Of a DNA stretch of 26,482 nt, positions 1 through 8,269 are shown piece after piece. The notes beneath the pieces are model-generated. The model worked only from the letters and a program-made list of their open reading frames with translations, searched no databases and was not told the origin of the DNA. Position 1 is the stretch's first letter; the number at the start of each line of letters is the position of its first letter. A program made the position numbers and the translations under genes. Source of the stretch: a virus; the IMG/VR virus record IMGVR_UViG_3300029258_003539, positions 1-26,482 of that record; one strand, 5' to 3'.

Positions 1-227
1 TGATAAGCGCATATGGAATTTTTATTTTATTTTTTATTTCCTTATATTTAATTATATCATACTTTGAAGCATTATAAAAATAAATTTTTCTCCAAACGAA
101 AAAAGAGGGCCATGAATTCTCCATGATACCCTCTTAGGCTTTCGTATTGCTATCGTACATCGACTTTTTTGTCATTAGTATAGGTTATATTGTATTTCAA
201 TTAAACTATTTTTAAATTTAAGTGTTT
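1..227. other. AT-rich intergenic edge of the window
   Basis: Apart from the terminator at 98-136 I see no gene here. The stretch is much more AT-rich than the structural genes and marks the boundary of the late module. What lies to the left is outside the window. Confidence 0.5.
98..136 (-). terminator. Rho-independent terminator at the end of the late operon
   Basis: On the minus strand the arms AAGAGGG and CCCTCTT (129-135 and 103-109) pair, with an inner CATG/CATG pairing at 122-125 and 111-114. The arm is followed directly by a run of six T. It lies about 90 bases downstream of the holin-like gene and is the natural end of the long minus-strand transcript. Confidence 0.8.
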
Positions 228-434
228 TCAGCTCTGGTGCTTCTTGGCGGTCCCTCTACTCAGGCTGTACCCGAATTGGGCCGCTACCATAGCCACTATG
301 CCCCCGAGCTGGGTGATGGCCTCAATGATCGTGCTAGACTGCTCTGGCGTGAGATACCCCAATGCGGCCACCAAACCTACGACCTGTATAAATATAGTCA
401 CCCAGAATTCTGTAGTCTTGTGTCCTGGCTTCAT
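228..434 (-). CDS. Holin-like small membrane protein
   Basis: This 68-residue protein has a short charged N-terminus (MKPGHKTTEFW), a hydrophobic segment at about residues 11-27, a polar turn (LTPEQSS), a second hydrophobic or amphipathic segment at about 36-55 and a basic, polar tail ending KKHQS. Two membrane segments, this size and a position at the end of the tail module fit a phage holin, which makes the inner-membrane holes that let an endolysin reach the wall. A GGAGG ribosome binding site lies about 10 bases before the ATG. No endolysin gene is in the window, so the lysis role is inferred from architecture and position. A small non-lytic membrane protein cannot be excluded. Confidence 0.65.
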   Translation of the reverse strand: MKPGHKTTEFWVTIFIQVVGLVAALGYLTPEQSSTIIEAITQLGGIVAMVAAQFGYSLSRGTAKKHQS

Positions 435-437
435 CCT

Positions 438-623
438 TTACTCACCTCCTCCATACTTTATGATTTCGCTGTTCATCTGCTCCATGGCCACGGCGAACCG
501 TAAGGCGTCCTTTCTAGCCTGCTCCTTGATCTGCTCCTCAGTCATCTTCTTCTCGTTCATTAGCCTTATGGCAGTCTCTATTCCGTAGATAATCACTGCT
601 ATCGCTTCTGGGCTCATCTTCAT
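438..623 (-). CDS. Small hypothetical protein of the lysis-end module
   Basis: This 61-residue protein is probably mostly helical: a hydrophobic N-terminal stretch (AIAVIIYGIETAIRL, about residues 7-21) is followed by a charged amphipathic helix rich in Lys, Glu and Met. The start codon overlaps the stop of the upstream lipoprotein gene as ATGA, and a GGAGG motif sits about 8 bases upstream, so the two are probably translationally coupled. The holin-like gene follows after 3 bases. I do not recognise the family. Position suggests a lysis accessory or regulatory role, but nothing in the sequence proves it. Confidence 0.6.
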   Translation of the reverse strand: MKMSPEAIAVIIYGIETAIRLMNEKKMTEEQIKEQARKDALRFAVAMEQMNSEIIKYGGGE

Positions 624-976
624 TTCTCCACCTCCTCGCTCTCAGCCGCCATCTTCAACAGGAGTAGCTCGAGCTGATCTTTTAGGGTCTCCCAGAGAAT
701 GGCCTTCGCATCGTCGTCCGGGCTCTGTCCCCAGGTCTGAAGGAATACCCCGACCTTCTGGAACTGCCTGTGGTATTTGTTTACCCACTCGGTCTTCTTC
801 TCCTCACTGAGGGTGAGCCATACCTTGTGGTAGCTTTCCCAGGCGTCGGCGAAGAATGCTACGGCCTGGTCGTACGGGGTCCTCGGGCTGTTCAGATTAA
901 GGTTTAGCTCCGTACAGGCCCCCAACGAAAGGGCTAGAATTAGTAAAAACGATAATACTAAAGTCTTTCTTCTCAT
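620..976 (-). CDS. Phage-encoded lipoprotein
   Basis: This 118-residue protein has a clear lipoprotein signal: basic MRRK, a hydrophobic core, then the lipobox LSLGAC with the acceptor Cys at about residue 21. The mature part begins with an Asn/Leu-rich tether and continues as a helical charged domain with several Trp and Tyr and an acidic Lys/Glu end. It should be lipidated and membrane-anchored. An AGAGGAG site lies 8 bases before the ATG. It lies between the tail hub-like gene and the holin-like gene. An outer-membrane spanin-type lysis role or superinfection exclusion are both possible. It is longer than usual for Rz1-type spanins, and no partner inner-membrane spanin is visible. Confidence 0.7.
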   Translation of the reverse strand: MRRKTLVLSFLLILALSLGACTELNLNLNSPRTPYDQAVAFFADAWESYHKVWLTLSEEKKTEWVNKYHRQFQKVGVFLQTWGQSPDDDAKAILWETLKDQLELLLLKMAAESEEVEK

Positions 977-998
977 CTCAAATCTCCTCTTAAGTCTG

Positions 999-2165
999 TT
1001 AGTTTGTATTTATACGCCACCATCTCTGCTTTACGGCGGACTGCGTGAATGTCCTATCTAATAATAGGCACTTCTCGTCTACCCATCCGCCTCCGCTCCC
1101 TTCGTCTATCGTCAGGTCCGCTATGTCACCCTGCTGGATATCGAACCCGATGTGGTAGGGCACGGCTACCGTTATGATATCATGCCTCATTGCGTTCCAG
1201 TCCAGGAACCTACTTAGGCAATTCTCGGCCTGAGCCTGTGTGGCACAATCCGGGCACTGGAAGGTCCTCTCTGGCTGCTCCTCGTAGGTAATATAGCTCA
1301 GTTTGCACTCCCTGTTATTAGTCCAGTCCCTTGTGAAGTTCCCGCTGTAGGACCCACCTGAAGGATTGTAGTGGATCTTCACCCTGTTGGTTACTAGGTC
1401 GAACGGGCTAAGCTCTATGATCGGGTTTGAGGCCAGATCCTCCATGACGATCCTATGACCGCTCTCCCCGAACTTGTCAAACGAATCCACCGCTATCTTT
1501 CCGTTTTTGTTGATCCTGACCGCGGACACCTCGGCCAGTATCCTGTCGATTACGTCGAAGATATCGGCCCCCTCGTCGATGGTCGTTGAGAAGCTAAATC
1601 CAGTTAGGAAGTCTTCCAGGTCTGCCAAAGATCCATGGTCGATCTGATCGGCATCCAACAGCGTTTGGGAGTCCAGTAGGTACTTGACGATAGCGGCGGG
1701 ATTCCCACTTATTGTTAAGTTATCTACCCACTTACCCTTAGTGGAGGCAAAGTCCAATATCTCGAAGGTGTATCGATCTTTCATATGGCTGATCTTGCGG
1801 AATGTCCCCTGAAACAGTGGGTAATCCTCCACGTCCGAGAAGTCCAGGCTTTTCGACCATGCCCAAATAGTCCCGTTGATCTCATGGATATACATGAACT
1901 TCTCGTAGTCCTGGAACCGTCCGTTGTTGTTCATAACTACACGGCACTTGGTCGATGGACACCTCCTTGAGCTTAGGTTAAAGCTGTTCACTACCTCTAT
2001 GCTATTTAGGATCAGGTCCTCAAACAGTAGGGAATCGTTTCCCGAATAACTAACGGACAGACCCCCACGACAGTTAGTCAGTCTCTTATGCCATCCGTCC
2101 AGTTCCAGGTCGATCAGGAAGAAGACTTCCTTGTCTTTCTCGAAAGCCGTACTTATGGTACTCAT
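999..2165 (-). CDS. Tail hub / tail-tip protein
   Basis: This is a protein of 388 residues if translation starts at MSTISTAFEK. The frame stays open 30 codons further upstream, but 2165 is preferred: its ATG overlaps the previous stop as ATGA and has GGAGG about 7 bases before it. The sequence is beta-rich. The C-terminal third resembles tail hub proteins, with an Ala/Gln-rich helix (about 300-320), then a stretch containing HIGFDIQQGD and a final strand ending RWWRINTN. A CPDC pair lies just before that helix, and SRRCPSTKC occurs near residue 70. It follows the large tail protein and precedes the lipoprotein, the normal place for a tail-tip or hub component in a siphovirus. No peptidase or lysozyme motif was recognised. 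Confidence 0.6.
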   Translation of the reverse strand: MSTISTAFEKDKEVFFLIDLELDGWHKRLTNCRGGLSVSYSGNDSLLFEDLILNSIEVVNSFNLSSRRCPSTKCRVVMNNNGRFQDYEKFMYIHEINGTIWAWSKSLDFSDVEDYPLFQGTFRKISHMKDRYTFEILDFASTKGKWVDNLTISGNPAAIVKYLLDSQTLLDADQIDHGSLADLEDFLTGFSFSTTIDEGADIFDVIDRILAEVSAVRINKNGKIAVDSFDKFGESGHRIVMEDLASNPIIELSPFDLVTNRVKIHYNPSGGSYSGNFTRDWTNNRECKLSYITYEEQPERTFQCPDCATQAQAENCLSRFLDWNAMRHDIITVAVPYHIGFDIQQGDIADLTIDEGSGGGWVDEKCLLLDRTFTQSAVKQRWWRINTN

Positions 2166-5100
2166 AGAACTTCCTCCAGCGTGATGTCTATCTCCTGAAC
2201 CTTCAACCACTTCGGCATCTGGCCCGCATCCCCCGTATGCTTTACTAAATAACAATCATACATTGTGGTACTGTCAGGGATCAGGGCCATATTCTTGCCC
2301 TCGGCGCAATTAAGTAATGACATGATCTCCCTCTTGATATCCTCGCTAGCCGGCCAATGTAGTGTGAAGATCCTTTTCCTGCCGGAGCCTCTTACCGGAA
2401 CCAGTCCACCATGCGGACTTCTTAGCATGGTTACCCCAAAGGTCTCCGCCCTGCCGTATCCGGCCATAGCGAATCCCCTGGTAGTCTCCACGGTCCTTCC
2501 AATAACCATTGCCCCAATCTGATAGTAGCCTTCCACTGTCTTCTGAGCCGGTATACTGATCCTCATATAACGGTAGTTACCTCCAGTAAATGTAATGGAC
2601 ATTTTCTTCTGGAAGATTGAGAATAGCCTACCGTTCTGGAACCTCGGACAGCCCTCCGCATCTACCATAATATGGTCCCCGTAGTTATCAAGAATCTTCC
2701 ACATCACTGTCTCGTCGCTACTCGCACTAGAACTACTACTCTGGCTGCTGCTTCCACTCGAGGAAGAGGAGCTCTCAGAGGAACTACTACTAGATGTACT
2801 GGAGGCCTTACTCGAGGAAGAGGAGCTCTCACTAGAGCTTGAACTGGTAGAGCTACTGGATGAACTGGTAGAGGAGCTACTCTCACTCGAAGAGGAACTA
2901 CTCTGACTACTACTCTGGCTACTGCTACTCGAAGACTCTGAAGAAGAACTCCTACTAGAACTACTGGACTTAGAGGAGCTGCTCTGACTTGAACTGCTGC
3001 TTGACTGCGATGAGGAGTATCTCTCGTCTCCATGCAATAGTAGCTTGGTCTGGGCGTCGGCAGTATGCGAAACTGTAGGAATAGTGATCGTATCGGTCAA
3101 TCCGCTATTCGGGCTTGCGCTGAATGGATTCCCGTGATAGATCCGGATGTCATGCATGTAGCCATCGAAATAGCTACTGCCACCACCGTATCTGCCAATT
3201 TCTAAAGGTCCATCAAACGTTGCCATGTTGGCATCACTTGTGTAAGCAGTCTGTTCACCATCTAAATAAATCCCATATAGATTCCCAACTTTACAAAGTG
3301 CCACATGATGCCAATTCGTATCTGTTATTTCTCCTCCATAACCAGTAGAAACAATGTTTGCCGCTCCATCTCGTATCCAAAACGCCAATCCGCTTCCATG
3401 CAAATGTTCAAATTGCCATCTATTATCGGCATCTTCATACTGATGAATATAATATTCTGCCCCCACATGATCTGTATGTTTTACCCATAAGTCAATAGTA
3501 AAATTAGTCTGAATATCCCAATCGGGACTATCCCCTCGAGTAATATAATCAGAAACTCCATTAAATGAGAAGAATCTTGAGGCCCATTGTGAGCTTGAGC
3601 TACTTGATTGGGAGCTACTGCTATGAGCGCTAGAGGAGGAGCTACTTGTTGAGGAGCTACTGGATTGAGATGAAGAGGAGGAGCTTACTGAACTTGATGA
3701 GGAGGAGCTCCTTGAGCTACTGCTTGATCTAGAACTGGAGGATGAGCTCTGTGACGAGCTGTGGCTAACTAATTTCAGATAGTAGTCGTCCATTAGTTCA
3801 TGCGCCTTGTAATCTTCTAATAGGGAAGAGTCAGCCAGTGTATTCCCGGCGTATGAGTCAATGGTGCCTAAAGCCAGGTCGAAGACTACAGCCTCGTCCA
3901 CTGGGGTGGTGGCGAAGTTGTCATCGCTCATCTGGAAGCGAAATCTTCTTATATTGCAGTTGAAGAACGCGGCCCCGTCGGCATAGAACTTCTTGCAGGC
4001 GCCCATATCTATAGTGATAGTACAGGCGATGTCATCCTGTTCACTCCTCCAGGGCTTACTCGGGCTGTCGGTTATCAGTTGCCGCATGCTATAATGGTAG
4101 TCCGGGGTGAAGGCCCAGTCGTCCCCTATAATTCCTTCTCCACCTCTCCAGGTAATCCAAGCATTACAGATTAGATGTTGGGGAATCCTATCAGTAGATA
4201 CATAGGTAGTGGCTGCATTTAGAATGGAGATAGCTTGCCATGCCCCAAATCTTTCTAGATAGATAGTATTACCATCAGTTTCATAATAAGCTACCCACAT
4301 TTCATGACCACCAACGAGGCATATATGTGGGTGTTTTTGATCACTGGAATGAGTAGTAAGAGATCCTTTCGAAGTCCAATTTGCTCCATTATCATTTGTT
4401 GAAAAGAGTTGAACCTGAGAAGTTGCAGTATCTATATATATAGCACAGAATATATCTTCATTACAATCCTTATAAAGTCTTGGCTTAAATAAATCATTAG
4501 CTACAAAATTAGCTACATTAATAGCTGCACCCCAAGTAGCTCCGTTATCCGTAGATATTTTACTTTTTATTTCAACATCATCAGCACTATCTTCATCAGT
4601 TTCATATACACATATGACCCATCCATTACTAGCTTGTTCGATAACAGGCCATTCCTGTTCATTAGCATCAGTAGCTATCTCTACAGCGACTCCAAATGTA
4701 AAACCACCATCATAGCTCTTCTTACATTTTATCTCATCACTATCCTCGTATACCCCTATAATTTGCCCATTATTTAGTTCAACTAAATCGTTAAAGGCAG
4801 AGCCATTTGTAGGAGTAATTTCCGTCCAACTATCTGCATTATTATCACTATAAAATATATTAGTTATATCTGAAAATGATAATAATATTCTCCCGGATTT
4901 AAGTACTATTAGACCACCAGGTTCATGATCCCCGGTATCTAATTGTATAGAAGATGACCAACTTAAACCTACTCCATTATCAGTAGTTGTCATATAATAG
5001 ACATTGGAGCCATCATTATATACACACAAAACTTCCTTATTTTTCATTTGAACTATAGCTACCGGATGAACTCCATTATCAGCCCCAGTTAATATAGAAC

Positions 5101-5629
5101 TACGACCGATTGCTTCGCCATCTCCATAATTTCTTCTTTCAAAGTAGACAGTTCCACCGTCATGGCTCCATTTAAAAGTGGCAGTACCTGTATCTCCTCC
5201 TGTTACTATCTCTATCCTGAAATCCCTGGTAGAGAAGGGAAGTGTCAAGGTATAGGCTATTCCATCCGTGATCTGCCCGCTGAAGGCGGCAGATACCGTA
5301 ACTGTTCCTGTACCATTGTCAAAGTCAGATATGGTCCTACTCTCCCCGGCATGCGGACCAGACGTAATCTCCACGGTCGCCCCTATCAGGAAATCATCTC
5401 CAAAGATGGTCAGATAGCTACTGACTATAGTGGTCCCACCAGCATTCCCGTTACCGGTGGCATACTTCCTGACAACCAGATCCTCGGGAGTCCTACTGGT
5501 GAAGGGAATTAACTGCCCGCTGTTATCACTTGCGGGAGTCGGCTGTGGCCAGAATTCCCCCTCTTGTTCTGTCGCTGAGGAGAAGTGGCTCTCTTCCAGT
5601 ATGTCTTCTGTGATTAGTTTTACGCTCAT
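2162..5629 (-). CDS. Large mosaic tail protein with Asp-box propeller, polyserine linkers and LamG-like domain
   Basis: This 1155-residue virion protein is probably a tail-tip receptor-binding or glycan-binding component. In order: an N-terminal beta domain (1-165); a region with Asp-box motifs spaced through about 155-420 (SHDGG, TTDNG, YSDNN, SYDGG, STDNGATW, STNDNGANW), as in sialidase-like beta-propellers; a discoidin-like segment (about 500-570, RFRFQMSDDNF); a Ser-rich linker (about 624-680); a LamG/concanavalin-like domain (about 681-850, FSFNGVSDYI and FTIDLWVKH); a second Ser-rich linker (about 872-971); and a C-terminal tail domain (973-1155, RYMRISIP and GYYQIGAMVIG). It starts after the tape measure gene and its stop overlaps the next start. 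Sialidase catalytic residues could not be assigned, so enzymatic activity is not claimed. Confidence 0.75.
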   Translation of the reverse strand: MSVKLITEDILEESHFSSATEQEGEFWPQPTPASDNSGQLIPFTSRTPEDLVVRKYATGNGNAGGTTIVSSYLTIFGDDFLIGATVEITSGPHAGESRTISDFDNGTGTVTVSAAFSGQITDGIAYTLTLPFSTRDFRIEIVTGGDTGTATFKWSHDGGTVYFERRNYGDGEAIGRSSILTGADNGVHPVAIVQMKNKEVLCVYNDGSNVYYMTTTDNGVGLSWSSSIQLDTGDHEPGGLIVLKSGRILLSFSDITNIFYSDNNADSWTEITPTNGSAFNDLVELNNGQIIGVYEDSDEIKCKKSYDGGFTFGVAVEIATDANEQEWPVIEQASNGWVICVYETDEDSADDVEIKSKISTDNGATWGAAINVANFVANDLFKPRLYKDCNEDIFCAIYIDTATSQVQLFSTNDNGANWTSKGSLTTHSSDQKHPHICLVGGHEMWVAYYETDGNTIYLERFGAWQAISILNAATTYVSTDRIPQHLICNAWITWRGGEGIIGDDWAFTPDYHYSMRQLITDSPSKPWRSEQDDIACTITIDMGACKKFYADGAAFFNCNIRRFRFQMSDDNFATTPVDEAVVFDLALGTIDSYAGNTLADSSLLEDYKAHELMDDYYLKLVSHSSSQSSSSSSRSSSSSRSSSSSSSVSSSSSSQSSSSSTSSSSSSAHSSSSQSSSSSSQWASRFFSFNGVSDYITRGDSPDWDIQTNFTIDLWVKHTDHVGAEYYIHQYEDADNRWQFEHLHGSGLAFWIRDGAANIVSTGYGGEITDTNWHHVALCKVGNLYGIYLDGEQTAYTSDANMATFDGPLEIGRYGGGSSYFDGYMHDIRIYHGNPFSASPNSGLTDTITIPTVSHTADAQTKLLLHGDERYSSSQSSSSSSQSSSSKSSSSSRSSSSESSSSSSQSSSQSSSSSSESSSSTSSSSSSTSSSSSESSSSSSKASSTSSSSSSESSSSSSGSSSQSSSSSASSDETVMWKILDNYGDHIMVDAEGCPRFQNGRLFSIFQKKMSITFTGGNYRYMRISIPAQKTVEGYYQIGAMVIGRTVETTRGFAMAGYGRAETFGVTMLRSPHGGLVPVRGSGRKRIFTLHWPASEDIKREIMSLLNCAEGKNMALIPDSTTMYDCYLVKHTGDAGQMPKWLKVQEIDITLEEVL
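2717..3016 (-). repeat. Second polyserine linker of the large tail protein
   Basis: About 100 codons encode runs of two to six Ser broken by single Gln, Glu, Lys, Arg, Thr, Ala or Gly. Both AGY and TCN serine codons are mixed. It separates the LamG-like domain from the C-terminal tail domain. Confidence 0.9.
3590..3760 (-). repeat. First polyserine linker of the large tail protein
   Basis: About 57 codons encode Ser runs interrupted by single residues (Gln, Arg, Val, Thr, Ala, His). It precedes the LamG-like domain, so that domain is held between two flexible linkers. Confidence 0.9.
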
Positions 5630-5630
5630 A

Positions 5631-7973
5631 TTATGGTCCTAACCCCGTATCTGTCCCTACTGAATAGTAATCCTTGTACTTGTTGACGGACTTCTTCGCT
5701 GCCTTCTTTCGTTCGTACTCCTCCATCACCTGTGCGATCCAATCGCTGGCATCCTCTGTCGTGGCCACGTTGGCATACATAGAGAAGTTCATTCCACTGT
5801 TGGTAGATCCAAGCTGGATGCCAGATGATTCACTACCAAGACCAAGGCTCCCGCCCACCATATCCAATGCCCCGCTGATACCCGAAAAAGCCGGCTGTAA
5901 GGCCATGGTCAACGAGCCTATACTCGACAGCCAGGGCTGCATGTAGGCCATAAACTTATTAACATTGAAGCTCTTTATATAGTCGATGGCCTTTCCCCCA
6001 GGCCCATACTTCCCACCATAGGGAAGACCGATCTTCCCCATCTCGGAGGCCATCTCGAATGCCTTACTAAAACCTTCCTGGAACGGTTTAATGATGCCCT
6101 GTATGACGGACGAGGACAGCATGGCTTCTATCATTCCGCCCTTGACCGCATCATAGACACTCTCTTTCAGACCCCTGGTGAAAGAGGTGAAGTCCCCACT
6201 GTCTATTGCATCGGTGAATGCCCCAGATATGATACTAGAGATGAAACCCATGGTTTCTCCGGTCTGCGTCTCATATTGGCTTATGAGCCTCTCGGTCTTC
6301 CGGGTCCTCTTCTCCACATGCCTGCGGTGCTTGTTGGCTTTGGCCTGCTCTAAAGCTTGTATCCCCATCATGCCAACAGCGGCTACTCCCCCAGCAACCA
6401 TCATTCCAGTGCTTTTAGTAACACCTAACAATCCCCCAATGCCCTTACCAGCCCAGTCCATGACCTTCTTTCCAACCATTGATCCGGCCATGCTAGCCAT
6501 CGGCTGTGCTATTGCTCCTAATAGTCCTTTCCCTATCCCCCCGAGTCCCTTGAAGTTCCCACTCATCAGATCCTGGAAGAACTTGTTCCAGACATCTGTA
6601 ATATTATCCAGCTGCTCCTTGGTGATGTCCTTTATTTCCTCGGTCCATGGGGTGACGGCCTCTTGGGCATTGATCCTGGCCATGCCGGCCTGCTGTTGGG
6701 CTTTAGTGCTGGTTCCCACCCCAGTAGTCCACCCAGTGCCCCACCGCTGCCACATATCAGGAGCAGCCTTTCCATAACCATGCTCCTGCCTCCACCAGGC
6801 ATCCATATTGGTGGCCTTCTCATAGAATGTAGGCCTCTTCTTGGTTATGGTAAGCTTGGTTCGTCCACCACCACCTTTAGTTCCTCCTATTGAGGCTACA
6901 TAATCATTGGCTGCCTTTCTAGCCAGTTCATCAGAACCGGTCTGCATAAAGACCTTCCAATAGATAGTATCCCAATTAAAGAATTTAGCCAGTGGATAGG
7001 CATATTTTTCGTTATACCACTGCTTGAACTTCTGCCATTTATTATTGGCTGTGGCTATTAATCCCATAGCCTTGGCGATGCCCTCCATAATATCTCTGAA
7101 GGTCTTCCAGGCATTCAAGGCCGACTCGGATATAATCTCCTGATTCGCTATGGCCCATTCACGGAATTGAAATACCATACTTTTAGCGTCTGATACTATA
7201 TCCTTGACTATTGGTAGGAAATACTCACCAATAATGGTTTTTGTATCTACGATATAACGCTTAAAGGACAGGATCTGCTTACCGGCGGTGGACATAGCCG
7301 CCTCGTAGGCTCCCTGTATCTTTTCGCCCTTTTCGAAGACCTCGTTGGTCCTCGCCTGCTGCTTTTCTAGGGCATCTAGATCCTCTACATTCTTGTTTAG
7401 GGTCTCAGCAGTCTTCTTATAGGCCTTTTCGAAGTCCACCTGAAGGCCGATCATCCTCAGGACCCTTGGTTGTGCGGTCACCAAACCGTGTATCAACCGT
7501 TCGAAGGATTCCGTGGAGTTTATATTCCCGATTACGGCGGCATCCTGTGCAATTCTTGCCAATCTATGAGCCTTGGCCAGGTCCACCTGAGCTTGTATCA
7601 ACCGGGCGGTCATCTGTCGGGAGATATTCATTTCGATGCCAGCGTCCTGGATAGCATATGCAGCCCCCAGCACCTGTTCCTTCGAATATCCGGCGGTCTT
7701 GCCCAATTGCTCAAGGACTACGCCCAGGGTCTCCCACCTGGCGCCGAGTAAGGCTGATTCCTTCACCAGTCCGGCGAATGTCCTGGTTAACCGGGCTGTG
7801 CCGAGGGCAATCCCCATGGCTATGGCGGCCTTGGCGACCTTGCCCATCACGGAGCTGGTTTTTGTCAGATGTGTATTTAAAGCCTTGGTCTGTCTGATAG
7901 CCGACTGCGTACCCGTATTATACTTCTTGGTATCAAGGGCGAGTTCCGCTACCATGCTCCCGAGTTTGCGCAT
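5631..7973 (-). CDS. Tail tape measure protein
   Basis: This 780-residue protein determines tail length and is threaded through the tail tube. The N-terminal 300 residues are helical with long charged heptad-like stretches. Residues of about 485-560 are Gly/Ala/Met-rich and hydrophobic (for example GLLGAIAQPMASMAGSMVG), typical of tape measures, which must cross a membrane on ejection. It begins directly after the tail chaperone stop (TAGATG), with an AAGG motif in the A-rich end of that gene. At about 1.5 angstroms per residue it would predict a tail a little over 110 nm. The position between the chaperone pair and the tail-tip genes supports the call. Confidence 0.88.
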   Translation of the reverse strand: MRKLGSMVAELALDTKKYNTGTQSAIRQTKALNTHLTKTSSVMGKVAKAAIAMGIALGTARLTRTFAGLVKESALLGARWETLGVVLEQLGKTAGYSKEQVLGAAYAIQDAGIEMNISRQMTARLIQAQVDLAKAHRLARIAQDAAVIGNINSTESFERLIHGLVTAQPRVLRMIGLQVDFEKAYKKTAETLNKNVEDLDALEKQQARTNEVFEKGEKIQGAYEAAMSTAGKQILSFKRYIVDTKTIIGEYFLPIVKDIVSDAKSMVFQFREWAIANQEIISESALNAWKTFRDIMEGIAKAMGLIATANNKWQKFKQWYNEKYAYPLAKFFNWDTIYWKVFMQTGSDELARKAANDYVASIGGTKGGGGRTKLTITKKRPTFYEKATNMDAWWRQEHGYGKAAPDMWQRWGTGWTTGVGTSTKAQQQAGMARINAQEAVTPWTEEIKDITKEQLDNITDVWNKFFQDLMSGNFKGLGGIGKGLLGAIAQPMASMAGSMVGKKVMDWAGKGIGGLLGVTKSTGMMVAGGVAAVGMMGIQALEQAKANKHRRHVEKRTRKTERLISQYETQTGETMGFISSIISGAFTDAIDSGDFTSFTRGLKESVYDAVKGGMIEAMLSSSVIQGIIKPFQEGFSKAFEMASEMGKIGLPYGGKYGPGGKAIDYIKSFNVNKFMAYMQPWLSSIGSLTMALQPAFSGISGALDMVGGSLGLGSESSGIQLGSTNSGMNFSMYANVATTEDASDWIAQVMEEYERKKAAKKSVNKYKDYYSVGTDTGLGP

Positions 7974-8246
7974 CTACTTTACCTTTTTCTTCTTTTTCTT
8001 CTTGTTGAACTTCTGCTTCCAGTCGTCAAGCTTATCTACCTTCTCGTCGCCTTTCAGCTGCTCCAGCTTCCAGTTTAAGCGATTTAAGACATCCTGTCCC
8101 TCGCTGGACATGGCTGCGTTGACGGAATGTATACGGTCCATCTTATCCTCTATCTTAACTATCTGCATGTTCCGGTACTTCCCCCAGAAGCGATCTGTCG
8201 GTAGGTCTAGGAGGAAGTCCTCACTGCACCCGTAGAAGTACTCCAT
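7974..8246 (-). CDS. Tail assembly chaperone T-part (frameshift extension)
   Basis: This reading frame holds 90 residues from the first ATG, but it has no ribosome binding site and stays open upstream to the slippery site at 8300-8306. It is therefore more likely made as the C-terminal part of a -1 frameshift product of the preceding gene: 115 codons of the first frame then 108 of this one, giving about 223 residues. The pair would correspond to lambda gpG/gpGT, which bind the tape measure and recruit tail tube subunits. The part is charged and helical and ends in a Lys-rich tail (KKKKKKK). It abuts the tape measure gene. No family was recognised from sequence alone; the call rests on position and frameshift geometry. 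Confidence 0.72.
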   Translation of the reverse strand: MEYFYGCSEDFLLDLPTDRFWGKYRNMQIVKIEDKMDRIHSVNAAMSSEGQDVLNRLNWKLEQLKGDEKVDKLDDWKQKFNKKKKKKKVK

Positions 8247-8269
8247 CTCATCAAGAGCCAGGGAAAGAT

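Noticed and set aside
165-205. Possible minus-strand promoter (TATACT at 177-182, TTTAAT at 200-205, spacing 17) that could drive a short RNA ending at the 98-136 terminator
   Set aside because: The -35 box is poor and such matches are expected by chance in AT-rich sequence.
2166-2255. Upstream 30-codon extension of the tail hub frame
   Set aside because: It overlaps the C-terminal coding region of the large tail protein and lacks the ribosome binding site and ATGA overlap seen at 2165.
6178-6777. 199-codon plus-strand frame opposite the tape measure gene
   Set aside because: It is antisense to a strong gene, has a low-complexity Pro/Ser/Ala composition and no ribosome binding site; it is a shadow.
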